DNA of 64,000 nucleotides from Bisbaumannia sp015645095. Lineage in GTDB: Bacteria > Pseudomonadota > Gammaproteobacteria > Pseudomonadales > Halomonadaceae. The translations under genes and the position numbers were made by a program. How positions within the stretch are numbered: the stretch's first letter is position 1; the number at the start of each line of letters is the position of its first letter. This document shows, one piece after another, positions 34,512 to 43,483 of this stretch. Under the pieces are notes generated by a model, which worked only from the letters and a program-made list of their open reading frames with translations, searched no databases and had not been told where the DNA came from. The stretch spans positions 1 to 64,000 of the forward strand of contig CP141893.1 of assembly GCA_036871055.1 (NCBI GenBank), in the 5' to 3' direction.

Positions 34512-35156
34512 TTAGGGACGAATCACTTCCCGGTCGCTGACAATCGCATCCAGCGGGACATCCCAACTGGCGCTGGGCAGGGCCGCGACGCGCTGGCAGT
34601 CGTGGGCCACACCGATCAGCCGGGGCCGGGGGCCTGGGCCGCGGGTAAAGGCGAAGCTGCGATCATAGAAGCCGCCGCCCATGCCCAGGCGTTCGCCCCG
34701 GGGGTCAAAGCCCACCAGCGGCATCAGCACCAGGTCCAGGGCCCAGGCGGGCAGGCGCCGGGCCCGGTGAGCGCCGTGGCGGGTGTCCGGTTCGGGGATG
34801 CCGAAGCGGTTCTTCACCATGGGGGTGCCGGGGTGGTAGTGGACGAACCACAGGCGATTTTCCGCCAAGGGGCAGAGGACCGGCAGATACACACGGCAGC
34901 CGCGGCGACGCAGCCAGGAAATCAGTGGGGTGGGATCGATCTCGCCGTCGTTGGGCAGATAGAGGGCCAGGCGGCGGGCACGCTGCACCTCGGGGAGGGC
35001 GCGCAGGCGGCGACACAGGGCCTCGGCGGCCTGCTGACGCTCTTGGGCTGTCAGGGCGCGACGCCGGCGACGCAGTTCGCGACGCAGGGCTTGGCGCTCG
35101 GTGGCCAGCGCGGTCGTTGCTGCCGGCTGGGCGTCGAAGGCAGTGAAATCTTCCAT
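34512..35156 (-). CDS. 5-formyltetrahydrofolate cyclo-ligase
   Basis: An ATP-dependent enzyme that converts 5-formyl-THF to 5,10-methenyl-THF, recycling folate (YgfA/Fau family). It has 214 residues with LRRELRRRRRALTAQER, LYLPNDGEIDPTPLI, the PLVGFDPRGERLGMGGGFYDR signature and VAHDCQRV near the C-terminus. It lies directly downstream of 6S RNA, as in E. coli where ssrS and ygfA share a transcript. Confidence 0.93.
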   Translation of the reverse strand: MEDFTAFDAQPAATTALATERQALRRELRRRRRALTAQERQQAAEALCRRLRALPEVQRARRLALYLPNDGEIDPTPLISWLRRRGCRVYLPVLCPLAENRLWFVHYHPGTPMVKNRFGIPEPDTRHGAHRARRLPAWALDLVLMPLVGFDPRGERLGMGGGFYDRSFAFTRGPGPRPRLIGVAHDCQRVAALPSASWDVPLDAIVSDREVIRP

Positions 35157-35167
35157 GGCAGCGTGAA

Positions 35168-35355
35168 GTGTTCCCCAGAATGCCGCTGTCGTTCTGGCCC
35201 TTGAACCCAGCGGTTCAAGGTGGGTGGCCGCAGACGAACCGTCAGGCTTTCCGACGCACGGACATGCACACGGGTCCGTCTAGCTGGTGGCCCCCTGGGT
35301 ATTGCTCATAGGCTCGAGGGACTATAACGACTGGCGCACACCCCAGGGAACCTCT
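35168..35355 (-). ncRNA. ssrS: 6S RNA
   Basis: The RNA that sequesters the sigma-70 polymerase by mimicking an open promoter. Evidence: position between zapA and the cyclo-ligase gene, the conserved site in gammaproteobacteria; the conserved 3' hairpin CCTTGAACC-gct-GGGTTCAAGG; the GGTCCGT-type central region (GACGGACCC, GTCCGTGCGTCGG); and pairing of the 5' end (GTTCCCTGG) with the 3' end (TCTGGGGAAC). A TAGGAT -10 element lies just upstream on the minus strand. Ends are estimated to within about 5 bases. Confidence 0.92.
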
Positions 35356-35407
35356 TTATCCTATCAGAGAGGGGGCACCCTCCCAAGGAAGGAATCCGCT
35401 CCCGGGG

Positions 35408-35707
35408 TTATTTGTCCTCGCCGCTGCCCAGGGCTCGCTCCAGGCGGGCATGCAGCTGGCTCAGGCCCTGCTCCTGGTCCTTGCGCTCGTCCAGCAGTTG
35501 CAGCAGCTCATGGGCGATATTGAGCGCTGCCATCACGGCGATCTTCTCGTTACCGAGGGTCTTGGCCTGGGCGTGGATGCCGTGCATGGCCCGATCCAGG
35601 TAGCGGGCCGAACGCAGCAGTGCCTCCTGTTCTTCCGGTGGGCAGGCGATCACGTAGCTGCGTCCCAGCAGGGTGATCTCGGAGGTCGGGCGTGAGGCAT
35701 CGGTCAT
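35408..35707 (-). CDS. zapA: Cell division protein ZapA
   Basis: A small FtsZ-associated protein that bundles protofilaments at the Z ring. The ATG at 35707 gives 99 residues: the N-terminal globular part (ITLLGRSYVIACPPEEQEALLRSA) and a C-terminal coiled coil (ERKDQEQGLSQLHARLE). It is divergent from the ygfB homologue and precedes 6S RNA, as in E. coli. Confidence 0.94.
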   Translation of the reverse strand: MTDASRPTSEITLLGRSYVIACPPEEQEALLRSARYLDRAMHGIHAQAKTLGNEKIAVMAALNIAHELLQLLDERKDQEQGLSQLHARLERALGSGEDK

Positions 35708-35844
35708 GGGGGCTCCGGGCAGGCCAAGGGGCGGCACGATGCGTTACTATGAGTCGAGCCGCCACTATAAGAGAGCCCTTTGCAAGTGGTCAACGAACCC
35801 GGCGCAATGGCGGCCCCACCCACCATGACCCGGAAGCCTCTGGC

Positions 35845-36417
35845 ATGTCCCTGATCAACGACCGTCTCGATTTCTCCACCGTCGCCGACCTGTTTCTATT
35901 GCATAACAGCCTGCAGTCGCCCGCCTTCCTGGATGGCCGCCTGGCCGCCGCCCTGGCGCTGCATGACCACACCGCCGAGGCCTGGCTCGAGGAGCTGTGC
36001 CTGGCCCTGGGGGTGGAGCAGCCCCGGGACGCCGAGAGCGCCGAGCAGTTCCTGGCCTGGCGCCGGCAGGCCCTGGACGCCCTGAGCGCCGCGGCCCTCG
36101 ACTATGCCCCCCTGCTCCCCGACGAGCTCTTCTCTTTGGCCGAGCAGGCCCGTGGCCTCAAGGAGTGGACCCAGGGCTTCCTGGAGGTGCTGGCGGAGGT
36201 CGATGCCGACAAGCGCCAGGCCTGGTCCGACAACCTCAAGGAGGCCCTGGCCGACCTGGAGATCCTGGCCGGCCTGGAGGCGGAGTTGGAGGAGAGCAGC
36301 GAGAACGAGAATGACCTCTTCGCCCTCACCGAACATGCCCGCATGGCCGCCATGCTGCTCTATACCGAACAGCACCCGGGGCGCCCCCAGGTCGAACAGC
36401 CGCCGAAAGAACACTGA
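35845..36417 (+). CDS. UPF0149 family protein YgfB
   Basis: A 190-residue all-helical protein of the YgfB/UPF0149 family. In Pseudomonas a homologue influences antibiotic-resistance gene expression; the general role is unclear. It starts MSLINDRLDFSTVADLFLLH (ATG at 35845; an in-frame earlier frame runs through the zapA promoter and is not coding). It heads the ygfB-pepP-ubiH gene order known from E. coli. Confidence 0.9.
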   Translation: MSLINDRLDFSTVADLFLLHNSLQSPAFLDGRLAAALALHDHTAEAWLEELCLALGVEQPRDAESAEQFLAWRRQALDALSAAALDYAPLLPDELFSLAEQARGLKEWTQGFLEVLAEVDADKRQAWSDNLKEALADLEILAGLEAELEESSENENDLFALTEHARMAAMLLYTEQHPGRPQVEQPPKEH

Positions 36418-36441
36418 GCCTCGAGCCTTTCAGGAGTCACC

Positions 36442-37779
36442 ATGAGTCGAGAGAGACTGCCCCGCCCGGCCCCCATCGGCCTGGACGAGTATCGTGCCCG
36501 GCGCCGCGCCCTGATGGACGCCCTGCCCCCCGCCAGCGCCGTGCTGCTGCCCGCCGCCGGCCTGGTGACCCGCAGCCGCGACAGCGACTTCCCCTTCCGC
36601 CAGAACAGCGACTTCCACTACCTGACCGGCTTCCCCGAGCCGGAGGCCCTGCTGCTGCTGTTGCCGGGGCGTGCCGAGGGAGAATGCGTGCTCTTCTGCC
36701 AGGAGCGTGACCCGACACTTGAGGCCTGGACCGGCATTCGCCTGGGCGCCGAGGGGGCCCAGGCTCAGTATGGCGTCGACCAGGCCTTCGAGAATGACGA
36801 GCGGGCGGAGCGCCTGGCGGGCCTGCTGAATGGCCGCGAGACCCTCTATCTGCCCCTGGATGACGCCGCGGCCCTGGCCCTGGGGGAATCCCTGCGCGGC
36901 GAGCTGCTGGCCAAGCAGCGCCAGGGCGCGCTGGCGCCCCGGGCCTTCGCCGATGTCTGCACGCTGCTCCACGAGCAACGCCTGATCAAGAGTGAGGCGG
37001 AGCTGGCATTGATGCGCCATGCCGCCGAGATCTCCGCCCGGGCCCATCGCCGGGCCATGGCCCTGTCCGCCCCAGGGCTCGCCGAATATCACCTCCAGGC
37101 GGAGCTGGAGCATGAGTTCCTGTGGCAGGGGGCTAGCGGTCCCGCCTACGCCTCTATCGTCGGCGGCGGCGCCAATGCCTGTGTGCTGCACTATATCGAG
37201 AATCGCGCCGAGCTGCGGGACGGCGACCTGGTGTTGATCGATGCCGGTGCCGAGTTCGATCTCTATGCCGGCGATATTACCCGTACCTTCCCGGTCAATG
37301 GGCGTTTCTCGGCGGCTCAGCGTGCCCTCTACGAGGTGGTGCTCCATGCCCAGGAGCGGGCGGTAGCGGCGGTGCGCCCCGGTGCCACCCTGGTGGAGAT
37401 CCATGATGGCGTGGTGCGCGACCTGACGGCGGGGCTGATCGAGCTGGGCCTGCTGGAGGGGGAGCTCGAGGCGTGCATCGCCGAGCAGGGTTACCGCCGC
37501 TTCTACCTCCACTCCACCTCCCACTGGCTGGGGCTGGATGTCCACGACGTGGGGGCCTACCGCCACGACGGTCAGGCACGCCCCCTGGTACCGGGCATGG
37601 TGATCACCGTGGAGCCGGGGCTCTATATTCCCGACGAGGCGGACATTCCCGAGGCCTATCGTGGCATCGGCATTCGTATCGAGGATGACGTGGCGGTGAC
37701 TGCCGAGGGGCATGAGGTGCTCTCCGCCGGCGTGCCCAAGCGGGTCGAGGAAATCGAGGCCCTGATGGTCAAGGAATGA
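36442..37779 (+). CDS. pepP: Xaa-Pro aminopeptidase (aminopeptidase P)
   Basis: A dinuclear-metal M24 peptidase that removes N-terminal residues next to proline. The 445 residues equal the E. coli family length. Metal ligands are visible: LIDAGAEFD, GDITRTFPVNG, HSTSHWLGLDVHD, VEPGLY and GIRIEDDV. The N-terminal domain has FRQNSDFHYLTGF. AGGAG precedes the ATG by 6 bases. Confidence 0.97.
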   Translation: MSRERLPRPAPIGLDEYRARRRALMDALPPASAVLLPAAGLVTRSRDSDFPFRQNSDFHYLTGFPEPEALLLLLPGRAEGECVLFCQERDPTLEAWTGIRLGAEGAQAQYGVDQAFENDERAERLAGLLNGRETLYLPLDDAAALALGESLRGELLAKQRQGALAPRAFADVCTLLHEQRLIKSEAELALMRHAAEISARAHRRAMALSAPGLAEYHLQAELEHEFLWQGASGPAYASIVGGGANACVLHYIENRAELRDGDLVLIDAGAEFDLYAGDITRTFPVNGRFSAAQRALYEVVLHAQERAVAAVRPGATLVEIHDGVVRDLTAGLIELGLLEGELEACIAEQGYRRFYLHSTSHWLGLDVHDVGAYRHDGQARPLVPGMVITVEPGLYIPDEADIPEAYRGIGIRIEDDVAVTAEGHEVLSAGVPKRVEEIEALMVKE

Positions 37780-37862
37780 TCGCTCGGGTGGCTAGCTTTT
37801 CTTAGTTACGTAATTACATTATTGGTGTTCGGCCGCTTCCTGGCCGCTTTCACGAGAGAGGC

Positions 37863-39098
37863 ATGATGGAGACGCCCAGCCACAGCATAGACCAGGCACC
37901 GGCAAGGCCCGTGGATATCGCCATCATCGGTGGCGGCCTGGTGGGGGCCAGTCTGGCCTGTGCCCTGGCGCCCCTGATTCGTCGCCATGACCTGCGGGTG
38001 GCGGTGATCGAGGCGACCCCGCTGCCCGCGGCCGGCGAGGCCGACTGGCAGCCCAGTTTCGATGCCCGGGCCAGCGCCATCGCCCAGGGCTCCCGATGGC
38101 ATTTCGAGGCGCTGGGCCTGTGGGACGCCATGGCCCGAGAAGCGGAGCCGATTCGCCGCATCCATATCAGCGAACGCGGACGCCTGGGGGTGACGCGGCT
38201 GGCCGCCGAGGAGCTGTCGGTGGAGGCCCTGGGCTATGTGCTGCCCAATGCCTGGATGGGACGGGTGCTGCACCAGCGTCTCGCGGAGTTGCCCCTGGCC
38301 TGGCACTGCCCGGCCAGGGTCGAGTCGATGAGCCCCGGCGGCTCGGGCTATCGCCTGAGGCTCAGCGATGGCCAGTGCCTGGAGGCGGGGCTCACCGTGC
38401 TGGCGGATGGGGGGCGCTCCGGGCTCAAGGAGCGCCTCGGCATCGATAGTCGCGCCACCCCCTACGACCAGGTGGCCCTGATCGCCAACCTGGAGGTGAG
38501 TCGCCCCCATGGCGGCACCGCTTTCGAGCGCTTCACGCCGGAGGGGCCCCTGGCCCTGCTGCCCCTCAAGGGGAATCGCATGGAGCTGGTCTGGACCCAT
38601 GCGGTGGGCGGCGAGGCCGAGACCCTGGCGCTCTCCGACGGTGACTTCCTGTGGCGGCTGCAGCGGGCCTTCGGCGATCGCGCCGGGCGCTTTCGTCGGG
38701 TGGGGCAGCGCCATAGCTACCCGCTCTCCCTGGTGACCGCCCGGGAGACGGTGCGCCCGGGGCTTGCCGTGCTGGGCAATGCCGCCCATGCCCTGCACCC
38801 GGTGGCCGGCCAGGGCTTCAACCTGGCGCTGCGAGGGGTGGTGGATCTGGTCGCGGCCCTGGAGGCCGGCCTGGCCAGCGGGCAGTCCCTCGGTGCCATG
38901 ACGGTGCTCGGCGACTTCGAGGCGCGCCGCGATCGCGATCGCCATAACGTCATCCGTTTCAGCGATGGCCTGGTGCGCCTCTTCGGCATCGATCATCCCC
39001 TGCTCTCCCATGCCCGGGCGGCGGGACTGATCGGCCTCAACCTGGTGGGGCCGTTGCGCCGGGCCCTGGCACGGCGGGCCATGGGCCTGGAGCGCTGA
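37863..39098 (+). CDS. ubiH: 2-octaprenyl-6-methoxyphenol hydroxylase
   Basis: An FAD monooxygenase that hydroxylates the ubiquinone ring. The 411-residue protein has the FAD-binding IIGGGLVGASLACAL at about residue 20, the DxR-type FDARASAIAQGS segment typical of UbiH, VLADGGRSGLKE, and GNAAHALHPVAGQGFNLALRG near residue 304. The start may be either of two adjacent ATGs (37863 or 37866). It follows pepP as in E. coli; a strong terminator follows. Confidence 0.93.
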   Translation: MMETPSHSIDQAPARPVDIAIIGGGLVGASLACALAPLIRRHDLRVAVIEATPLPAAGEADWQPSFDARASAIAQGSRWHFEALGLWDAMAREAEPIRRIHISERGRLGVTRLAAEELSVEALGYVLPNAWMGRVLHQRLAELPLAWHCPARVESMSPGGSGYRLRLSDGQCLEAGLTVLADGGRSGLKERLGIDSRATPYDQVALIANLEVSRPHGGTAFERFTPEGPLALLPLKGNRMELVWTHAVGGEAETLALSDGDFLWRLQRAFGDRAGRFRRVGQRHSYPLSLVTARETVRPGLAVLGNAAHALHPVAGQGFNLALRGVVDLVAALEAGLASGQSLGAMTVLGDFEARRDRDRHNVIRFSDGLVRLFGIDHPLLSHARAAGLIGLNLVGPLRRALARRAMGLER

Positions 39099-39122
39099 GG
39101 CGCCGAGAGCCACCAGCAGAAA

Positions 39123-39158
39123 CGCCAAGGGCCCGGCAGTGTTGCCGGGCCCTTGGCG
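39123..39158. terminator. Bidirectional terminator between ubiH and the permease gene
   Basis: A 16-bp perfect stem CGCCAAGGGCCCGGCA with a 4-base GTGT loop, placed between convergent genes. U-rich tails are short (TCTT on the plus strand). Confidence 0.75.
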
Positions 39159-39177
39159 TCTTGGGTCCTGCTAAGGC

Positions 39178-40563
39178 TTACTTCTTGGGCGTGGCCGCTT
39201 CGGCCGCGGCTGCTGCCTCATCGGCCTCGATGGGCTCGCGCTTCGGCTTGCCGGGCAGGATGGCGTCCAGCAGCAGGGCCGCCAGGGCCGCCGGCACCAG
39301 GCCGGACTTGAGCAGCAGGCCGAGCTGGCCGGGCATGGTTTCGGAGATGGCCTCCACCGCCGGCAGGCCGATACCCAGGCTCAGGGAGACGGCGATGATC
39401 AGCATGTTGCGCTGGTTCAGGTCGCACTCCTGGATGATCTTGAGGCCCGCGGAGGCAATCATGCCGAACATGACCACGCCGGCGCCGCCCAGGACGGCAT
39501 GCGGCATGGCGGCGACCAGGGCGCCCAGTTTCGGGAACAGGCCCATGCAGATCAGCAGGATGCCGCCGATGGTCACCACGTGACGGCTGACCACGCCGGT
39601 CAGGGTGATCAGGCCCACGTTCTGGGCATAGGCGGTGTTGGGCAGGGTGTTGAAGATGGCGGCGAAGGAGGTGGCCACGCCGTCGGCCATGACGCCGCCG
39701 GAGAGCTCGCGATCCTTGGCATGGCGGCCGGCGCCGCCGATGGTGATGGCCGAGATGTTGCCGATGGTCTCCAGGCCCACCACGAACATGATCAGGGCCA
39801 TGCCGATGATGGCGGTCAGCTGGAACTCCAGGCCGTACTGGAAGGGCTTGGGAATGGAGAACCAGGCGGCGTCGCCGACGGTGGAGAAGTCCACCATGCC
39901 GAGGAAGATCGCCAGGATATAACCGCTGGCCAGGCCCACCAGGATGGAGGCGGCCTTGAGGAAGCCGCGGCCGAACTGGTGGACGCCGATGGTGACCACC
40001 AGCACGAAGAAGGCCAGGCCCAGGTTGGTGGGGGAGGCGAAGTCGGGGTTGCCGATGCCGCCGGCGGCATAGTTGAGACCCACCGGCATCAGGATGATGC
40101 CGATCAACAGCACCACGATGCCGGTGACCACCGGCGAGAACCAGTGGCGGATCTTCTTCAGGCTGGCCCCCAGACCCACCTGCAAGACGCCCGCCACCAG
40201 GGAGGCGCCGAGTACGGCGGGGAGGCCGAAGGTGCCGGCCAGGGGCAGGGCCACCGGCAGGAAGCCGAAGCTGGTGCCCTGAACGATGGGCAGGCGGGCG
40301 CCGATGGGGCCCATGCCGATGGTCTGGATCAGGGTGGCGATACCGGCCACGAAGAGCGCGACCTGGATCAGGAAGATCGTTTCGCCGGTGGTGGCGCCGA
40401 TGACCCCGGCGATGATGATGGGCGGGGTCACGTTACCGGCGAACATCGCCATGATGTGCTGAATGCCCAGGGGGATCGCCTTGCCCAGGGGGGGCATGGC
40501 ATCGGGGTCTCGATTGATGGTGCGGGATGGCCGGGGTTCGGCCTGGGGGGTGGCTTCGGTCAT
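39178..40563 (-). CDS. Nucleobase:cation symporter-2 family permease (xanthine/uric acid type)
   Basis: A 461-residue inner-membrane transporter of the NCS2 family with about 12-14 hydrophobic segments. The family signature QNVGLITLTGVVSRHV (Q-N-x-G-x-x-x-x-T) is present, together with GMGPIGARLPIVQGTSFGFL. The substrate is probably a purine such as xanthine or urate, but uracil cannot be excluded. It interrupts the usual ubiH-ubiI neighbourhood on the opposite strand. The upstream region carries two copies of TTGTTGTACACA that may bind a regulator. Confidence 0.85.
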   Translation of the reverse strand: MTEATPQAEPRPSRTINRDPDAMPPLGKAIPLGIQHIMAMFAGNVTPPIIIAGVIGATTGETIFLIQVALFVAGIATLIQTIGMGPIGARLPIVQGTSFGFLPVALPLAGTFGLPAVLGASLVAGVLQVGLGASLKKIRHWFSPVVTGIVVLLIGIILMPVGLNYAAGGIGNPDFASPTNLGLAFFVLVVTIGVHQFGRGFLKAASILVGLASGYILAIFLGMVDFSTVGDAAWFSIPKPFQYGLEFQLTAIIGMALIMFVVGLETIGNISAITIGGAGRHAKDRELSGGVMADGVATSFAAIFNTLPNTAYAQNVGLITLTGVVSRHVVTIGGILLICMGLFPKLGALVAAMPHAVLGGAGVVMFGMIASAGLKIIQECDLNQRNMLIIAVSLSLGIGLPAVEAISETMPGQLGLLLKSGLVPAALAALLLDAILPGKPKREPIEADEAAAAAEAATPKK

Positions 40564-40584
40564 CTTGTGCCTCTCGCGCGGTTG

Positions 40585-40643
40585 TTGTTGTACACACTCA
40601 ATCCCTAAGGGATGAATACTTTGTTATGTAGTTGTTGTACACA
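40585..40643. promoter_or_regulatory. Direct repeats upstream of the permease gene
   Basis: TTGTTGTACACA occurs at 40585-40596 and again at 40632-40643, 47 bases apart, upstream of the permease ATG. Each contains the symmetric TGTACA. They are probable operator half-sites; the regulator is not in this window. Confidence 0.45.
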
Positions 40644-40830
40644 AAATAGCCACAAAGGGGGGGAGGGTCTATCCCCGAGGATGAGCTGATAAGGACTATT
40701 TCATTGTCGGCATACTTCCAGGGAGTGGTATTCAGACTAGCCGGGTTGGTGGCACCTTCGCAGGGGGCGCCTGGCGAGAGCGGTCATGCGACAATGGCGA
40801 CACGAGAATTCGGCAGTCGAGGAGGCAGCG

Positions 40831-42051
40831 ATGCGAGCCGAGGTAGTGGTCGTAGGCGGAGGCATGGTGGGGGCCACCCTGGCCGCCCTGCTGGGAGGGG
40901 CCGGGGTCGCCGTGACGGTGCTGGATGCCCGCCCCGCCCCCCTGGCGCAGGATGATGTGGCGGGCATGCCGCCGGGGCGCCGGGTCAGCGCCGTCACGCC
41001 GGTCTCCCAGCGTCTGCTGAGCGGCCTGGGGGTCTGGGAGACCATCGTCGCTCGTCGTGCCACCCCCTATACCGGCATGGCGGTCTGGGATGCCCAGGGC
41101 AGCGGCGAGATCGCCTTCGAGGCAGGGCAGGCCGGGGTGCCGGCGCTGGGACATATCGTCGAGAACGACGTCATCCTGGCGGCCCTGGAGGCGCGCCTGG
41201 CGGCTCTGCCCACGGTGACCCAGCGCTTCGGTGCCGTGATCGAGGGGTATCAGGAGGACGCCGATGGTGCCTGCTTGACCCTGGCAGGCGGCGAGGCCCT
41301 GAGTGCGCCCCTGGTGGTGGCCGCCGATGGCGCCCGCTCGCGGCTGCGGTCGCTGGCAGGGATCGCCGCCGAGCCCAGGGACACCGGTCAGGTGGCGGTG
41401 GTGACCACGGTGCGCACCGCCCTGCCCCATGGCGGCGTGGCTCGCCAGGTGTTCCTGCCTACCGGCCCCCTGGCCTTCCTGCCCCTGACATTGGAAGGTG
41501 AGCCTCGCTACTGCTCCATCGTCTGGTCGACCACCCCCGAGGAGGCGGAGCGCCTGGTCGGCCTGCCCCGGGTCGCCCTGGGCGAGGCCCTGGAGGCGGC
41601 CTTCGAGGGGCGTCTCGGCCGGGTGGAAGCGATCGATGGCGCCCTCAGCGTGCCCCTGGTGCAGCGACATGCCGAGCGCTATGTGCGTCCCGGCCTGGCG
41701 CTGATCGGCGATGCCGCCCACAGCATTCACCCCCTGGCTGGCCAAGGGGTGAACCTGGGGTTGATGGATGCGGCGGTGCTGGCGGAGGAACTGTTGGACG
41801 CCCGGCGGCGGGGGATTCGCCCGGGTAGTGAGCGGATCCTGGCCCGCTACGCCCGGCGGCGGCGCGGCGACAACGCCGCCATGCTGGCGCTGATGGACGG
41901 CTTCCGGCTGCTGTTCGGCGCGACCCATCCGGCCCTGGCGTTGGCCCGCAACCTGGGACTCTCCGGGGTCGACCGGGCCACGCCGATCAAGCGGTTGCTG
42001 ATGCGACAGGCGATCGGCGAACGGGGTCGCCTGCCGCCGAGTTGCCGCTAA
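40831..42051 (+). CDS. UbiI/VisC-type ubiquinone biosynthesis hydroxylase
   Basis: A 406-residue FAD monooxygenase of the UbiH/UbiF/UbiI family. It has VVVVGGGMVGATLAALL at the N-terminus, VSAVTPVSQRLL, VAADGARSRLR and GDAAHSIHPLAGQGVNLGLMD. In E. coli ubiI lies directly after ubiH; here the permease gene separates them. The ATG at 40831 has GAGGAGG nine bases upstream, deciding this start over earlier in-frame codons. UbiI (C5 hydroxylase) is the likeliest identity; UbiF cannot be excluded. Confidence 0.88.
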   Translation: MRAEVVVVGGGMVGATLAALLGGAGVAVTVLDARPAPLAQDDVAGMPPGRRVSAVTPVSQRLLSGLGVWETIVARRATPYTGMAVWDAQGSGEIAFEAGQAGVPALGHIVENDVILAALEARLAALPTVTQRFGAVIEGYQEDADGACLTLAGGEALSAPLVVAADGARSRLRSLAGIAAEPRDTGQVAVVTTVRTALPHGGVARQVFLPTGPLAFLPLTLEGEPRYCSIVWSTTPEEAERLVGLPRVALGEALEAAFEGRLGRVEAIDGALSVPLVQRHAERYVRPGLALIGDAAHSIHPLAGQGVNLGLMDAAVLAEELLDARRRGIRPGSERILARYARRRRGDNAAMLALMDGFRLLFGATHPALALARNLGLSGVDRATPIKRLLMRQAIGERGRLPPSCR

Positions 42052-42063
42052 GGCGTGAACCGC

Positions 42064-42126
42064 GGTAGGTCGGATGCTCTCGCCTGCGGCTCGTTTATTC
42101 GACCTACGCCGTTTATCCGACCTACC
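42064..42126. repeat. REP-like palindromic repeat
   Basis: GGTAGGTCGGAT at 42064 and its exact complement at 42115-42126, with an extra CGACCTAC between them. The right arm overlaps the ctp stop codon. It resembles the GTAGGTCGGAT class of extragenic palindromes and may act as a terminator or mRNA stabiliser between the convergent ubiI-like gene and ctp. Confidence 0.55.
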
Positions 42127-43399
42127 CTGCGGCGGCGGGGCGCTGGCCGATCACCTTGAGGGCCTTGAGCAGGTTGAGGGCCTCGGCCAGTTGATAATCC
42201 TCTCGCAGCCGCTCGCTGATCGCCTCGCTGCGCTGGCGGGTTTCGCCGCGCCGGCCCAGGTGCCCCTCCAGATCCGCCTCGCGCAGCTGCCGACTGCTCT
42301 CCGCCAGCTCCAGGCGGCCCCGGGCCACCTCCACGTCGGGGGCGATGCCCAGGGCCTGGATGGAGCGCCCGCTGGGCGTGTAGTAGAGGGCGGTGGTCAG
42401 CTTGAGTCCCTCGCCGTTGCCCAGCGGCATGATCTGCTGCACCGAACCCTTGCCGAAGCTCTCGGTGCCCATCACCACGGCGCGGCGCTGATCCTGCAGG
42501 GCGCCGGCGACGATCTCCGCCGCCGAGGCGCTGCCGCCGTTGATCAGTACCACCATGGGCACCTCGGCGGCGACCTGGCTGGCACTGGCATTGAAGCGCA
42601 GCTCGCTGTTGGGCAGGCGTCCTTCGGTATAGACGATCAGCCCCCGCTCGAGGAAGGCGTCAGCCACCGCCACCGCGGCCTGCAGCACGCCACCGGGGTT
42701 GTTGCGCAGGTCCAGCACCAGGCCGTCCAGGGCACCGTCCCGCTCCAGGGCCGCCACCGCACTCTCCACCTGCTCGCCGGTGCGGCTCTGGAACTGGCTG
42801 ATACGCAGGTAACCGTAGCCCGGCTCCAGCAGTTCGCTGCGCACGCTCTCGGTACGAATGATCTCCCGGGTCAGGGTGACGGTGCGGGGCGTCTCCTCGC
42901 CGCGGCGTAGCAGGGTCAGCTCCAGGTCGGTGCCCGGCTCGCCACGCATCAGGTTGACCGCCTCCTGCAGCGACATGCCCTCGGTGGGGGTGTCACCGAT
43001 GCGCAGGATGGCGTCCCGAGCCTGCAGGCCGGCGCGGGCCGCCGGGGTGTCATCGATGGGAGCGATCACCGTCAGCTGGCCGTTCTCCAGTCCCACCTCG
43101 ATGCCGATGCCGCCGAACTCGCCCTGGGTCGACTCCTGGAGGCTGCGGAAGGCGTCACGATCCAGGTAGGCGGAGTGGGGGTCGAGTTCGCCGAGCATGC
43201 CGCGCATGGCGTTACGCAGCAGGGTGGCGTCGTCCACCTCCTCCACATAGGCGCGCTTGATGCGCTCGAAGACCTCGGCGAAGGTCTGGATCTCCTCCAG
43301 GGCGAGATCGTCATCGGCCGCCGGGGCCTGCAGTGGCAGGGCCACCAGGGCCAGGGCGGCGAGGCCCGAGAGCAGTGGGCGGGGAATGGTGATGGGCAT
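42122..43399 (-). CDS. Carboxy-terminal processing peptidase (S41)
   Basis: A 425-residue periplasmic serine protease of the CtpA family. It has a signal peptide (to about residue 27, PLQAPAADDD), a PDZ domain (GIGIEVGLENGQLTVIAPIDDTPA and on, residues ~95-180), and the catalytic Ser in GGSASAAEIVAGALQD with Lys in ESFGKGSVQQ. It is the last gene of a gpmI-envC-ctp operon conserved in many proteobacteria and is placed next to the cell-wall activator EnvC. Confidence 0.93.
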   Translation of the reverse strand: MPITIPRPLLSGLAALALVALPLQAPAADDDLALEEIQTFAEVFERIKRAYVEEVDDATLLRNAMRGMLGELDPHSAYLDRDAFRSLQESTQGEFGGIGIEVGLENGQLTVIAPIDDTPAARAGLQARDAILRIGDTPTEGMSLQEAVNLMRGEPGTDLELTLLRRGEETPRTVTLTREIIRTESVRSELLEPGYGYLRISQFQSRTGEQVESAVAALERDGALDGLVLDLRNNPGGVLQAAVAVADAFLERGLIVYTEGRLPNSELRFNASASQVAAEVPMVVLINGGSASAAEIVAGALQDQRRAVVMGTESFGKGSVQQIMPLGNGEGLKLTTALYYTPSGRSIQALGIAPDVEVARGRLELAESSRQLREADLEGHLGRRGETRQRSEAISERLREDYQLAEALNLLKALKVIGQRPAAAG

Positions 43400-43483
43400 G
43401 CAGTCTCCCGTGTCGGGGGCTAATTGAGTGACTGACAGGGCTTCAGGATAGCGCCGTCGCGGCGTCCGGCGCCATAGGCGGTG

